Assembly: GCA_029781115.1 (NCBI GenBank)
Contig: JAKOXG010000003.1
Location: 62,001 to 126,000, forward strand
Direction: 5' to 3'
DNA: 64,000 nucleotides
DNA from: Candidatus Cloacimonadota bacterium
GTDB lineage: Bacteria; Cloacimonadota; Cloacimonadia; Cloacimonadales; Cloacimonadaceae
Both the position numbers and the translations under genes were made by a program. How positions within the stretch are numbered: position 1 is the first letter of the stretch; every line of letters starts with the position of its first letter. The notes under the pieces were generated by a model that ran no database searches, was not told where the DNA came from, and saw only the letters and a program-made list of their open reading frames with translations. Positions 42,196 through 50,366 of this stretch are shown one piece after another.

Positions 42196-43626
42196 GTGGA
42201 CTATTCAATACTCAAAAAGTGGTGTGAACAAAGCGATGCTCACGACCTAACGATCGATTCCATCAGCCATTACGGCAACCAGGTGGCTATCTCTTTCAGA
42301 GGTGGCAAACAGTTGAGAATTGTGCTGGATTCCAAGGACGCCTTTGTCTACTCGCAAATGGCACCTGGAAGACGATGTGACCGAATTTGGCCATATCTGA
42401 AGCACGCCCTGCTGAAGAAACCTGTGCTTGCACCCAAGGATCGGATCATCACCTGGGATCTCCATCACATAGACATCTACAACCAATTGAGAAGGTATGT
42501 GTTGGTAGCTGAACTCATACCGCCCAAACCCAACCTCATCCTCTGCGAGATAAAGGATTTCAAGGGCATAGTGGTGGATGCCATTCATAAATATAGCCTT
42601 GCGGACAACCCATCGCGGCAGATGCTGCCCAATTTTGAGTATATGTCGCCGTTCACCAGGTGGAAACCCGTGGTAAAAAATCTCAAACCACCCTATATCC
42701 TCACCGACCCCCAAAGCCAGGAAACCTATCAATATGAAGATGTTAACTCCTATTTGGCAGCCTACCATCAGAAGGTCATCATCGCTCAGCAGGAGCTGGG
42801 CTATCGCAAGAGAATGTTAGCCGGTTGGGACAAACTGATAGTCAAACAAGAGAAAAAGCTGGAAAAGCAGAGACAGGAGCTCGCAACTGCCCAAGAAATA
42901 GACACTTGGAAACTCTATGCCGAGGTGATAAAATACAATCTCGATAAGATAAAACAGGGGCAGGACACCCTGGAAGCCATCAATTACTACGACGAGGCTA
43001 TGCCCACCATCCACATCCCCTTGAAGCCGGAACTCAGTCCTCAAGCCAATCTCAACATGTATCTCAAACGCTATCAAAAGGCTAAAAACGGTCTCAAAGT
43101 GATCCAAGAAAACATCCGTCAGGGTGAACAGAATCTCCAGCAACTTAAAAGCGCCAAAGCCAGAGTGGAAGCGGGCGAAGAGCTGGACCCCGGTCTGGGA
43201 CAGGATAAACACCAAAAGGGACAGGATAAGCTGAGCCTGCTGGATAAATTGCTCAAGATCAAGGTCAGCGATGAATTTGAGATCGTCATCGGCAGAAAAG
43301 CCAAGGAAAACGATTTCATCAGCACCAAGCTGGGACGCCCTCATGATTGGTGGTTTCACACCCGCGTGTTCAGAGGCGCACACGTCCTGCTGAGATGTCA
43401 CCAAAAGACCGATCCACCCGAAGAGCTCAAGCGCATCTGTTGCAGCTTGGCAGCCTGGTTTTCCAAGGCACGCTTCTCCACAAACGTGCCCATAGACTAC
43501 ACGCAGGTGAGATTCTTGCGCAAACCACGTGGCAGCGCACCCGGATTTGTGACCTACACAAACCAGCAAACCGCCTACGTCGACCCACTCGATCCCCGCC
43601 AGGCAAGAGAGATTTTGGGGCTATGA
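42196..43626 (+). CDS. rqcH: NFACT protein, RqcH-like
   Basis: 476 residues from GTG 42196 (preceded by GGAG). An NFACT-N-type region is followed by a long coiled coil (about residues 200-330) and a C-terminal NFACT-R domain (VIGRKAKENDF, DWWFHTRVFRGAHVLL). RqcH/Rqc2 proteins bind stalled 50S subunits and add alanine tails. It is shorter than typical RqcH (about 570), the N-terminal part being reduced, so activity is less certain. It overlaps recO by 4 nt (ATGA). Confidence 0.82.
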   Translation: MDYSILKKWCEQSDAHDLTIDSISHYGNQVAISFRGGKQLRIVLDSKDAFVYSQMAPGRRCDRIWPYLKHALLKKPVLAPKDRIITWDLHHIDIYNQLRRYVLVAELIPPKPNLILCEIKDFKGIVVDAIHKYSLADNPSRQMLPNFEYMSPFTRWKPVVKNLKPPYILTDPQSQETYQYEDVNSYLAAYHQKVIIAQQELGYRKRMLAGWDKLIVKQEKKLEKQRQELATAQEIDTWKLYAEVIKYNLDKIKQGQDTLEAINYYDEAMPTIHIPLKPELSPQANLNMYLKRYQKAKNGLKVIQENIRQGEQNLQQLKSAKARVEAGEELDPGLGQDKHQKGQDKLSLLDKLLKIKVSDEFEIVIGRKAKENDFISTKLGRPHDWWFHTRVFRGAHVLLRCHQKTDPPEELKRICCSLAAWFSKARFSTNVPIDYTQVRFLRKPRGSAPGFVTYTNQQTAYVDPLDPRQAREILGL

Positions 43627-44375
43627 ACAAGCTGATCAAAGACACTGTAACCATCCTGAATACATATCCTTACAGCGACAGCAGCCTAATTGTCAAAGCA
43701 ATTGCCAAAGAGAACGGCCTCATAGACATCATCGCCAAAGGCATCCGCAAAAAGAGCGACAGCTTCATCCTGCAAGCTTTAAACGACTACGAACTCACAC
43801 TTTACCCACCCAGAGAAGGAGAGCTGCACCTGCTCAAGGAAAGCAGCCTGCTCAAGGAACGCCACTACGAAGGAGCCAAAAACTGGGCAACCGCCCTCTG
43901 TGGAGCGGAGCTGATGCAAAAGCAGATAATCTCAAACGATGAGCATCTGCTATATTTTGAGCTACTTGGCAGCTTCCTGGACTTTCTGCTCAGCCTGGAT
44001 GCTGAGCCCTTGCCCGTGTTTTGGCGACTGCTAAACCGCATCATCCACCTCCAGGGCTTGGCGCTAACTACCTGCATCTGCTCAGGTTGCAAAGAGCAAA
44101 AACCGGAATATGCCTACACTAAGCACGACGCCCAGCTCTACTGCCGGGAATGCACACACAATCTTACCCTCCCCAAGGACTTACACATCTTCAGCGAGGA
44201 AGCATCCCGCATCTTCTATCATCTGGACCACATCGGAAATCACCTGAGCGAGATCCGGCTCGCCAAAAGCACCATCCAAGAGATAAACGACTTTTACAGC
44301 GACTATTATCTTGCCCACAACCGCAAAACGCTCAAGCTGAAGAGCCTGAGCGTTTTGGAACAGTTTTATCTCTGA
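43623..44375 (+). CDS. recO: DNA repair protein RecO
   Basis: 250 residues from ATG 43623, overlapping the NFACT stop. An OB-fold N-terminus (TVTILNTYPYSDSSLIVKAI), a helical middle and a C4 zinc site (CSGC and CREC) match RecO, the RecFOR mediator that loads RecA on SSB-coated DNA. The frame extends upstream to 43347 only as a shadow of the NFACT gene. A weak terminator hairpin follows at 44388-44416. Confidence 0.88.
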   Translation: MNKLIKDTVTILNTYPYSDSSLIVKAIAKENGLIDIIAKGIRKKSDSFILQALNDYELTLYPPREGELHLLKESSLLKERHYEGAKNWATALCGAELMQKQIISNDEHLLYFELLGSFLDFLLSLDAEPLPVFWRLLNRIIHLQGLALTTCICSGCKEQKPEYAYTKHDAQLYCRECTHNLTLPKDLHIFSEEASRIFYHLDHIGNHLSEIRLAKSTIQEINDFYSDYYLAHNRKTLKLKSLSVLEQFYL

Positions 44376-44387
44376 TTTTAGAGCATC

Positions 44388-44416
44388 ATCACCTATTTGA
44401 TGAGGGTGATCTTTTT
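44388..44416 (+). terminator. Possible recO terminator
   Basis: ATCACC (44388-44393) pairs with GGTGAT (44405-44410), followed by CTTTTT. It overlaps the 3' end of the convergent adhesin gene. Confidence 0.4.
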
Positions 44417-47400
44417 GCTCATCGTATAACCTTTGCTTTCCATGCGGATCAGATAGATGCCGCTGCCCACCTCTTTACCCTGATCATCCTTGCCATTCCA
44501 GACCACCTTGTGCAAGCCGCTGACCATGTGTTCATCGATCAGGCTTCTCACTTTTTGACCTCTGAGGTTGTAGATGCTCAGGCTCGTCTTACCGGGGTTC
44601 TTGATGCTGAACTCTATGGTCGTGCTGGGGTTAAAGGGATTGGGATAGTTGCCTCTGAGGTGGTTCAGATGGGGCACGGCAACCTCATCGCTATTGGACG
44701 TGGGCTCCACTCCAAACCAATCCATCAGATCGGAAAACAGCTCCCGGCTCTCCTCTTCAACGTCCAACTGCGAGAAGTCGAAGCTCAGATAGAAAGCCTT
44801 GAAGATCGGAAGGTCCACTGAGGTAGCGCACACGCCATTATACATGTAAGCCTCGCCGTTTATCGGGCCTTGGGCAAAGGTAAAGGCGTTTGTAGCCCCA
44901 ATTTCCGGATAAGGCACGTCCTCTTTATACCAATCCGGCACGGCATCGTAGGTGAAGATACAGTCCGGGCTATTGGCATAGACGCTGTATTCTGTGCCGA
45001 CTGTGCCGATGGGTGAATTGTTGCGACAAAGGATGGTGCCACTCTCATAGTCATACACATTCGGTCCGGCCAAGCCGTTGGTGCCGCCTCCTGATCCGGT
45101 AGGCACGAAAAATGTGCGCAAATAACCATCAAAGAGCAGGCTCAAGGGATGATAATTGGGCGTGATATGAGAAGCAGCAGCCCAGTTATCTGAGGAGATA
45201 AACAGGTTGACTGGCCTTTCCACCGTGCCGGAATCCAGGTGGCCAATCAGCTTATCGACAAAATCCACGTTTTGGGGATTTGCGCTTCCCGAGCTGGCAT
45301 AGGCCAAAATGGTGCTGTATACATGAGGAATCTCATACTCATCATACTCTTCCCAATCATAGATGTCGTAAGCGATCTTGAGCTCATCCAGCCTGGCTTG
45401 ATAGACGGGCAGCTCCACATTCTGATAGTCCTGAGAGCCGCTGTAGGCCAGCAAAACATCCACATTTGCGGAAGGCAGGATCTTGAAGCAGAAGTCATCC
45501 TCATCCGCGGAAGCCGGAAGCCTGCCACTATTACCATGAATATCGCTGGCTTCGATGTAATACTTAATCTCTTGTCCCTGGGAAAGATCATTGAAGGTAA
45601 AGACATAGTCTGCATTGCCACCTGCCACTCCATCGATACTAACATAACCCGCATCGGTCTGATAGTATAGCTTCACAGATTCCAGCGGGGAAAGATCTGC
45701 CACGCGCGCAGTTACGCTGGGTGTGAGATTAAAGGTATTGCCGATTGGCTCGTGAGTGATGACAGGTGCCTGCTCATCTTGTCCACTGTAAAAGCGGATC
45801 GCCAAGCCATCAAAAAGCAGGTTTCCTGCAGGCTCTACACCTTGATAATTGCCGCTCTGCATCAGCTCTCTCAGGAAGCAAAGCCCGACGTTGGCATCCT
45901 CGTTTTGGATTGCCACGGTGCTGCTTCTGCCATTATCGCGCGGATAATTCGACTGTGCTTGTCCTGTAGCAGTGCTGTTATATTGCATCACGATCTCGCC
46001 ATTCTCGTGCAGAATGACCTCAAAATCCAGGAGCGAAACAGGGTCGCCTCCTGAGTAGAACTGCAATTGATGCCATTGGATCACGGTGTAACGGTCAGGT
46101 TCCACACCAAAGGTCTGAAAATACACGTCTCCCGTTCCCTGCACAGCTATCAGGTCATCCCAGTAAACTGCGATCAAACCCGGCATAGCTGTATATCCGG
46201 GGATGGGGTGGACATAGTTGAAGATATTGCCGTCGCTATTCCAGCCGTCTTCAGGATACTCATCGTACCAGGTGTTTTCTGCCAGCAGGATCTCACCATT
46301 CACATCCACATAAGCAGTGGTGTAGTTATTGCCATAAAAAGGAAAGGTAAAGCCCAGCGGAATCGGCTCTGAGAAGTTATCATCGCCACCCCAGCTATCC
46401 ACACCATACATGATAGTGGAAGTTCCAGTTTGGCTAATATCGATCCAGTTAAATTCCGGCCCACCTAAAGCAGTGCTGTCAATGAACCTGTAACCCAAGG
46501 TATCGGGGCCGCCCACATTGATGCGTGTGCGGACTTCAAACCCGCGGCTGATGCTGTCATTGCCGGGATTTGCATCTGCTTCACTCAGCCAAAAAGAGGC
46601 TGAATAACTCCCTTCAGCACTCAAGGTAAAGGGGTCAAAACTCACCACAGCATCTTCCTCAGGTTCCAGAGCTCCCGAATAGTAAGTGTTATCGCTATAA
46701 AGCTCATCGCCGGCCGCATTATAGCAGGCAAAGCAGATTTCCACCTGGTTGTTCCAGTCGTTCAAACCACCATTCTTGATCCTCACTTGCGGAACGATAT
46801 CTGCATTTACAAATTCCATCTCCCAGGGCGACACCACTTCCACAAGTCCCATATCTATTGCGGGAATAGGAGTTACCACGATAGAAACAGTATCCGTTGC
46901 CGTGAGCCCATTGTAGGGATCCAGGATGCTGAATGTCACCGCTTCCTCTCCAGACCAATCCAGTGAGCTGAAGTTTACCATAAGCCCTGTGGCACTGACA
47001 GTTACATGCTCAGTTGGCTGCCAGCTGAGGGTCACGTTTTCCTCATCAGTTGCGGTCACATACTGGGTAAAATCCACCTCCAGGCTTTCCCCCTGCATGA
47101 AGGTAAAGGAATCGGGCAGATTGAGCTCTGGTTCTACCACGACCGGCTGTCCGATCTTGACGTCATCGATCAAAATACCGTAGTTTTCACAGTTCCACAA
47201 AAAGCCGATGTAGATGTTTTGTCCAGCGTAAGCTGTCAGGTCATAACTCACTTGTTGATAGCTGTTTCCAAGGTTTTGCAGGTTTAGAATCTGCTGACTG
47301 AAGTTCGTGATAGCCGTCCCCGTGGTGGAGACGTAAACCTTCAGATTTTCAGTGGAATACCAGCTGCGGGTGTAAAATATCAGGGAATCCCCGGCGGCGA

Positions 47401-47653
47401 TCGTCACCTGAGGCGTGATCAACCAGTCTGCATTTTGGTTGGGCATAAAGTTTTCACAAAAGGCAACATAGTTGCCGGAATGTGAATAGTCGGGCCTGTT
47501 TATTACACCCCAAACATTGCCGTCTCCATCGTCATGATAGGTCCAGCCTGTGGGCAGGGTGGTGCCTCCTTCAAAGCCCTCATTCACATGCCACTGCGCC
47601 AAGAGCGGCATGGCGCAAAGCAAGACCAGGAGCAAAGTTGTGATGTGTTTCAT
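44393..47653 (-). CDS. Large secreted protein, cleaved-adhesin/choice-of-anchor-J N-terminus and FlgD/T9SS-like C-terminal sorting domain
   Basis: 1086 residues from ATG 47653 (GAGGAG upstream); the frame to 47755 lies in the preceding gene. Signal peptide MKHITTLLLVLLCAMPLLA. Residues about 20-180 (NEGFEGGTTLPTGWTYHDDG, SGNYVAF, DWLITPQ) match cleaved-adhesin/MAM-like beta-sandwiches. Further Ig-like and beta-rich segments follow. The last 85 residues (GNYPNPFNPSTTIEFSI, GQKVRSL, GSGIYLIRM) are a FlgD-like domain used as a Por/T9SS-type sorting signal in FCB bacteria. It is probably surface-exposed or released and binds a polymer or cell; no catalytic motif is seen. Confidence 0.85.
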   Translation of the reverse strand: MKHITTLLLVLLCAMPLLAQWHVNEGFEGGTTLPTGWTYHDDGDGNVWGVINRPDYSHSGNYVAFCENFMPNQNADWLITPQVTIAAGDSLIFYTRSWYSTENLKVYVSTTGTAITNFSQQILNLQNLGNSYQQVSYDLTAYAGQNIYIGFLWNCENYGILIDDVKIGQPVVVEPELNLPDSFTFMQGESLEVDFTQYVTATDEENVTLSWQPTEHVTVSATGLMVNFSSLDWSGEEAVTFSILDPYNGLTATDTVSIVVTPIPAIDMGLVEVVSPWEMEFVNADIVPQVRIKNGGLNDWNNQVEICFACYNAAGDELYSDNTYYSGALEPEEDAVVSFDPFTLSAEGSYSASFWLSEADANPGNDSISRGFEVRTRINVGGPDTLGYRFIDSTALGGPEFNWIDISQTGTSTIMYGVDSWGGDDNFSEPIPLGFTFPFYGNNYTTAYVDVNGEILLAENTWYDEYPEDGWNSDGNIFNYVHPIPGYTAMPGLIAVYWDDLIAVQGTGDVYFQTFGVEPDRYTVIQWHQLQFYSGGDPVSLLDFEVILHENGEIVMQYNSTATGQAQSNYPRDNGRSSTVAIQNEDANVGLCFLRELMQSGNYQGVEPAGNLLFDGLAIRFYSGQDEQAPVITHEPIGNTFNLTPSVTARVADLSPLESVKLYYQTDAGYVSIDGVAGGNADYVFTFNDLSQGQEIKYYIEASDIHGNSGRLPASADEDDFCFKILPSANVDVLLAYSGSQDYQNVELPVYQARLDELKIAYDIYDWEEYDEYEIPHVYSTILAYASSGSANPQNVDFVDKLIGHLDSGTVERPVNLFISSDNWAAASHITPNYHPLSLLFDGYLRTFFVPTGSGGGTNGLAGPNVYDYESGTILCRNNSPIGTVGTEYSVYANSPDCIFTYDAVPDWYKEDVPYPEIGATNAFTFAQGPINGEAYMYNGVCATSVDLPIFKAFYLSFDFSQLDVEEESRELFSDLMDWFGVEPTSNSDEVAVPHLNHLRGNYPNPFNPSTTIEFSIKNPGKTSLSIYNLRGQKVRSLIDEHMVSGLHKVVWNGKDDQGKEVGSGIYLIRMESKGYTMSKKITLIK

Positions 47654-47664
47654 GGTGTTTCTCC

Positions 47665-49035
47665 TCAAATATAGTTTAAAATAGGTTTTTCGATCTGGAC
47701 AATCCACTCTTGGTCTCCCCTTACCGTTCCACCCAGAGCCTGATTGTTCCCCCAAAAGAAGCTCAAGAAACCATCGCTCTTATGCTGTAAAGCATTGTCG
47801 ATATTGCCTCTTAAGATGTTGGTATTGGTGCCTAAACAGACGAGGGCTATTTCCCTGCCATCAACGCCACCGGCATCGATAGCTCGCTGTAAGACATCTT
47901 CGTTTTCCTGTGCTGTAAAACTCTGTATTTCATTTGCTTGGATCACCAAACGCGGCTTGATGATCTCCTTTCCAAAGGCAAAAGCCCTATCCCCCACGAT
48001 AGTCCCGTTGATGCTGCCCGGCTTGGGCACCATCATCACCTCTCCGCCGGGAAGGTTGATGATATGCGTCTGAAACTCGCTCTCTCCAAAGCTGCCGCTT
48101 TCCGCCCAAACTCTATCGATTGCAAAACTGATCTCCTCACCTCCGGAAAGCAGGTTAACGCTTTGTATGGCAGCGATTTGACGGCAGATATCCATCGTAT
48201 ATTCGTCGAGCTTGCCATAATCGATATCCAAAGCGCGCCAAAACTGCAACTCGCTCTGTATCGCATGATCCGAGAGGGTGTCGTTCATGAGGCTGGGCAT
48301 GGAAGCAAGCTTGATCTTCTTACTGGCGATGATCTTGCGTCCCTTTGCCAAAAGACGGTTGCGCAAGCGCAGCTTGTCCCTGTCTTTGAGCTCGGTAAAA
48401 CGCGCCTCACCATTGAGATTGAGATACATGTCGCTGTTCTTCAGCAAGCGGTTAAATTCCTCATAATCAGCACGATACGCTGCCAGGGAATAATCCTCGT
48501 TGCGGGCTTTGATCAGATCCAAATCCTGATAAAGCAGCGAAGTGTGAATGCCGCGTTTACCCGCCTCAAGCAGGAGCTTTTCCACCAAGGGAAAGTTGAA
48601 TTTACCCGTGGTAATCAACAGCCTGTCACCGCGAGTGAGCTTGAATGATTCATCGATCAACTTTGCCGCAACTGCTTGCAAACTAATGCGATGATCATGC
48701 TCCAAAATCCCGCCGATGATGGCCTGGCTATCCAATACCCCCTCCCCCGCCTCCAAGCCAATGGCAAAATCCAAGACAAAGTTCTTGGCCGCCGCCTGGT
48801 AATAGACCTCCTTGTGGTTGCCATTGTTGCCCTGTGTGAGCTCCAAAAGACCCTGCTCCACCATCTGATTGAGGGTGTAATGGATCTTCTGCTTGCTGTG
48901 ATTGAACAAAGTGGCAAGCTGCTGACAGGTGGCCGGCTCCTTGATCAACTCCTTAAGAATGCTATACTTAAGCGGGTTGCCCAGCTCCTTGAGCTGAGAA
49001 TGATTTTGGATAAGCTTGAGGCTTTTATTCATCAT
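47665..49035 (-). CDS. Winged-helix HTH fused to M29 aminopeptidase-like domain
   Basis: 456 residues from ATG 49035 (tandem ATGATG after AAAGGAAGG); the frame reaches 49119 upstream of the promoter and is not used. Residues about 15-90 are an ArsR-like winged helix (NPLKYSILKELI, TCQQLATLFNHSKQKIHY). The rest resembles M29/aminopeptidase T: LPGGEVMMVPKPGSINGT, then NTNILRGNIDNALQHK and a Gly-rich end. The usual final His-X-Asp metal pair reads RGD here, so catalysis may be lost and the domain may sense a ligand. It ends 11 bp before the secreted adhesin start, so it may regulate or be cotranscribed with it. Confidence 0.72.
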   Translation of the reverse strand: MMNKSLKLIQNHSQLKELGNPLKYSILKELIKEPATCQQLATLFNHSKQKIHYTLNQMVEQGLLELTQGNNGNHKEVYYQAAAKNFVLDFAIGLEAGEGVLDSQAIIGGILEHDHRISLQAVAAKLIDESFKLTRGDRLLITTGKFNFPLVEKLLLEAGKRGIHTSLLYQDLDLIKARNEDYSLAAYRADYEEFNRLLKNSDMYLNLNGEARFTELKDRDKLRLRNRLLAKGRKIIASKKIKLASMPSLMNDTLSDHAIQSELQFWRALDIDYGKLDEYTMDICRQIAAIQSVNLLSGGEEISFAIDRVWAESGSFGESEFQTHIINLPGGEVMMVPKPGSINGTIVGDRAFAFGKEIIKPRLVIQANEIQSFTAQENEDVLQRAIDAGGVDGREIALVCLGTNTNILRGNIDNALQHKSDGFLSFFWGNNQALGGTVRGDQEWIVQIEKPILNYI

Positions 49036-49062
49036 CCTTCCTTTAATATCGATCTTGTGAAC

Positions 49063-49091
49063 ACCATATCTAAGAGCGGGATTATTGTCAA
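49063..49091 (-). promoter_or_regulatory. Promoter of the HTH-M29 gene
   Basis: Minus-strand TTGACA (49086-49091), 17-bp spacer, TATGGT (49063-49068), 27 bp upstream of ATG 49035. It fixes the start downstream of 49063. Confidence 0.65.
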
Positions 49092-49423
49092 TAATTTTTT
49101 GACCATTTATGCGAAACACAGGGATCCATTGGCGATATAACCGACAACACTTACTTCACTATCTAACAATATACCATTATGTTAGCGACTATCAGCGTCA
49201 CGTTTTAGTCCAAAAACATTTTGACAAAATCTCAAGCTTGCCAAAACAGATAGTCAAAACATTCTTGCCTGATTTCTCTACCCTCAAACCCAAAACGAGA
49301 ACAGCCCAATATTGCCTGCAAAACACCTACCATTTTCATGGGAGATCATTGCTGAACTGCCGAGCCTGAAAAAGTCAGCCATTTTGAAATATTTGCTTCC
49401 AAGATATGATAGAGTAATATAAA

Positions 49424-49545
49424 ACGGCCTCATTCGACACCCCGCAAACGCTGATTCCATGCGGACACCCAACCCCTTCCCTGCTGCTCTCCTGCTCCTT
49501 GAGTAGCTAACGAGTAAGAAAGCAGGCAGTTAGGAGGAAGAGCCA
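49424..49545 (-). repeat. Dispersed repeat related to the 12.1-kb insertion
   Basis: Its reverse complement aligns with about 12112-12235: the shared words include CTCCTAACTGCC, GGAGCAGGAGAGCAGCAGG, GTCCGCATGGAAT and GGTGTCGA. Identity drops in the CTTACTTACTCG segment between them. The 17-bp inverted ends of the 12.1-kb copy are not obvious here. Confidence 0.75.
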
Positions 49546-49663
49546 AGCGGGCGCCGAGGCACCTTTCGCAGGGCTGCCAACCGAAGCCAAAAGTCAAATG
49601 TTTTGCCAACCTCTACTATTAGTCAAACATATTATGCCTCATAACTGCACAGAATCTAAAGCC

Positions 49664-49691
49664 AAAAAAAGGCTGACAACCTGTGTCAGCC
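49664..49691 (-). terminator. Terminator of the gyrB-gyrA-lipoprotein operon
   Basis: Minus-strand perfect 8-bp stem GGCTGACA/TGTCAGCC followed by seven Ts, 79 bp after the last stop. A second perfect hairpin, GATAGCC/GGCTATC (49716-49736), lies just before it in the transcript. Confidence 0.92.
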
Positions 49692-49769
49692 CGGAGGGTG
49701 TATATGAATCCTCACGATAGCCTTCGCTTGGCTATCTTATTGAGGCAGCTAAGTTAGCATCATTATCTC

Positions 49770-50366
49770 CTACTTTTGAAACTCCACCATCACGTCGCCC
49801 AGCTCGATCATCAGGTGTTTCTTTGAGTTAATGGCGCGGTCATAAAAGAGATAGCCTTCTTTTGTGCCGCCGGGCAGCAACTTGGAAGCATTGAAGTAGG
49901 AATTGAGGATAGAGAAATAGGCATCGTCATATTTCTCAGTTTCGCTTGGGTCTTGGTCAAAGACAATGGTATCAAAGATGTCCACCGATTGGTAGAGAGC
50001 CTGGTTCATCCTGAGACTCCCCAACACGTGCTCCAGTGAAATGGGGTCGTATTGCCGACCGTCTGAGATGATGGAATAGCCGTAATCCCAAAGGCTTATG
50101 CTTCTCTGGCTGAGGTTGCGCACCTTGAGATAGATGCTGAAGAAGCGGTTATCCAAATCCACGTCGGAATCCTTGAACCTGGTTGGGCTGACAGCGATTA
50201 CCAGTGAATCGTTAGCCAAAACCGCCCATTTCTTATCCACACTATAATCTTCCTTGCTCACAGGATGCCATCTATTTGCGGAGCAAGCCGTTAGCAGCAG
50301 TAATAGCAGGAGCACCCCAGAGCTAATGAGCTTCTGGGGTGTGAGATTAATCTGTCTATTCTTCAT
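49770..50366 (-). CDS. Small lipoprotein of unknown function
   Basis: 198 residues from ATG 50366, which lies inside the last codons of gyrA (11-nt overlap). In-frame ATGs further upstream are within gyrA. The N-terminus is basic, then a hydrophobic run with lipobox LTAC (residues about 22-25), so a type II signal is well supported. The mature part looks like a beta-sandwich domain ([22 protein letters not shown]) as in DUF4352/telokin-like proteins. No clear SD, so translation is probably coupled to gyrA. The cause of this odd pairing is unknown. Confidence 0.75.
   Translation of the reverse strand: MKNRQINLTPQKLISSGVLLLLLLLTACSANRWHPVSKEDYSVDKKWAVLANDSLVIAVSPTRFKDSDVDLDNRFFSIYLKVRNLSQRSISLWDYGYSIISDGRQYDPISLEHVLGSLRMNQALYQSVDIFDTIVFDQDPSETEKYDDAYFSILNSYFNASKLLPGGTKEGYLFYDRAINSKKHLMIELGDVMVEFQK

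Larger units (their letters stand above)
49036..49769. other. Gene-free region between HTH-M29 gene and gyrase operon
   Basis: This 734-bp stretch contains the promoter of the HTH-M29 gene, an AT-rich middle (about 49100-49420) in which I see nothing, the dispersed repeat at 49424-49545, and the terminator hairpins of the gyrase operon at 49664-49736. Confidence 0.7.

Noticed and set aside
44150-44821. 223-residue + strand frame across the recO end
   Set aside because: It overlaps two well-supported genes in other frames and has no start signal.
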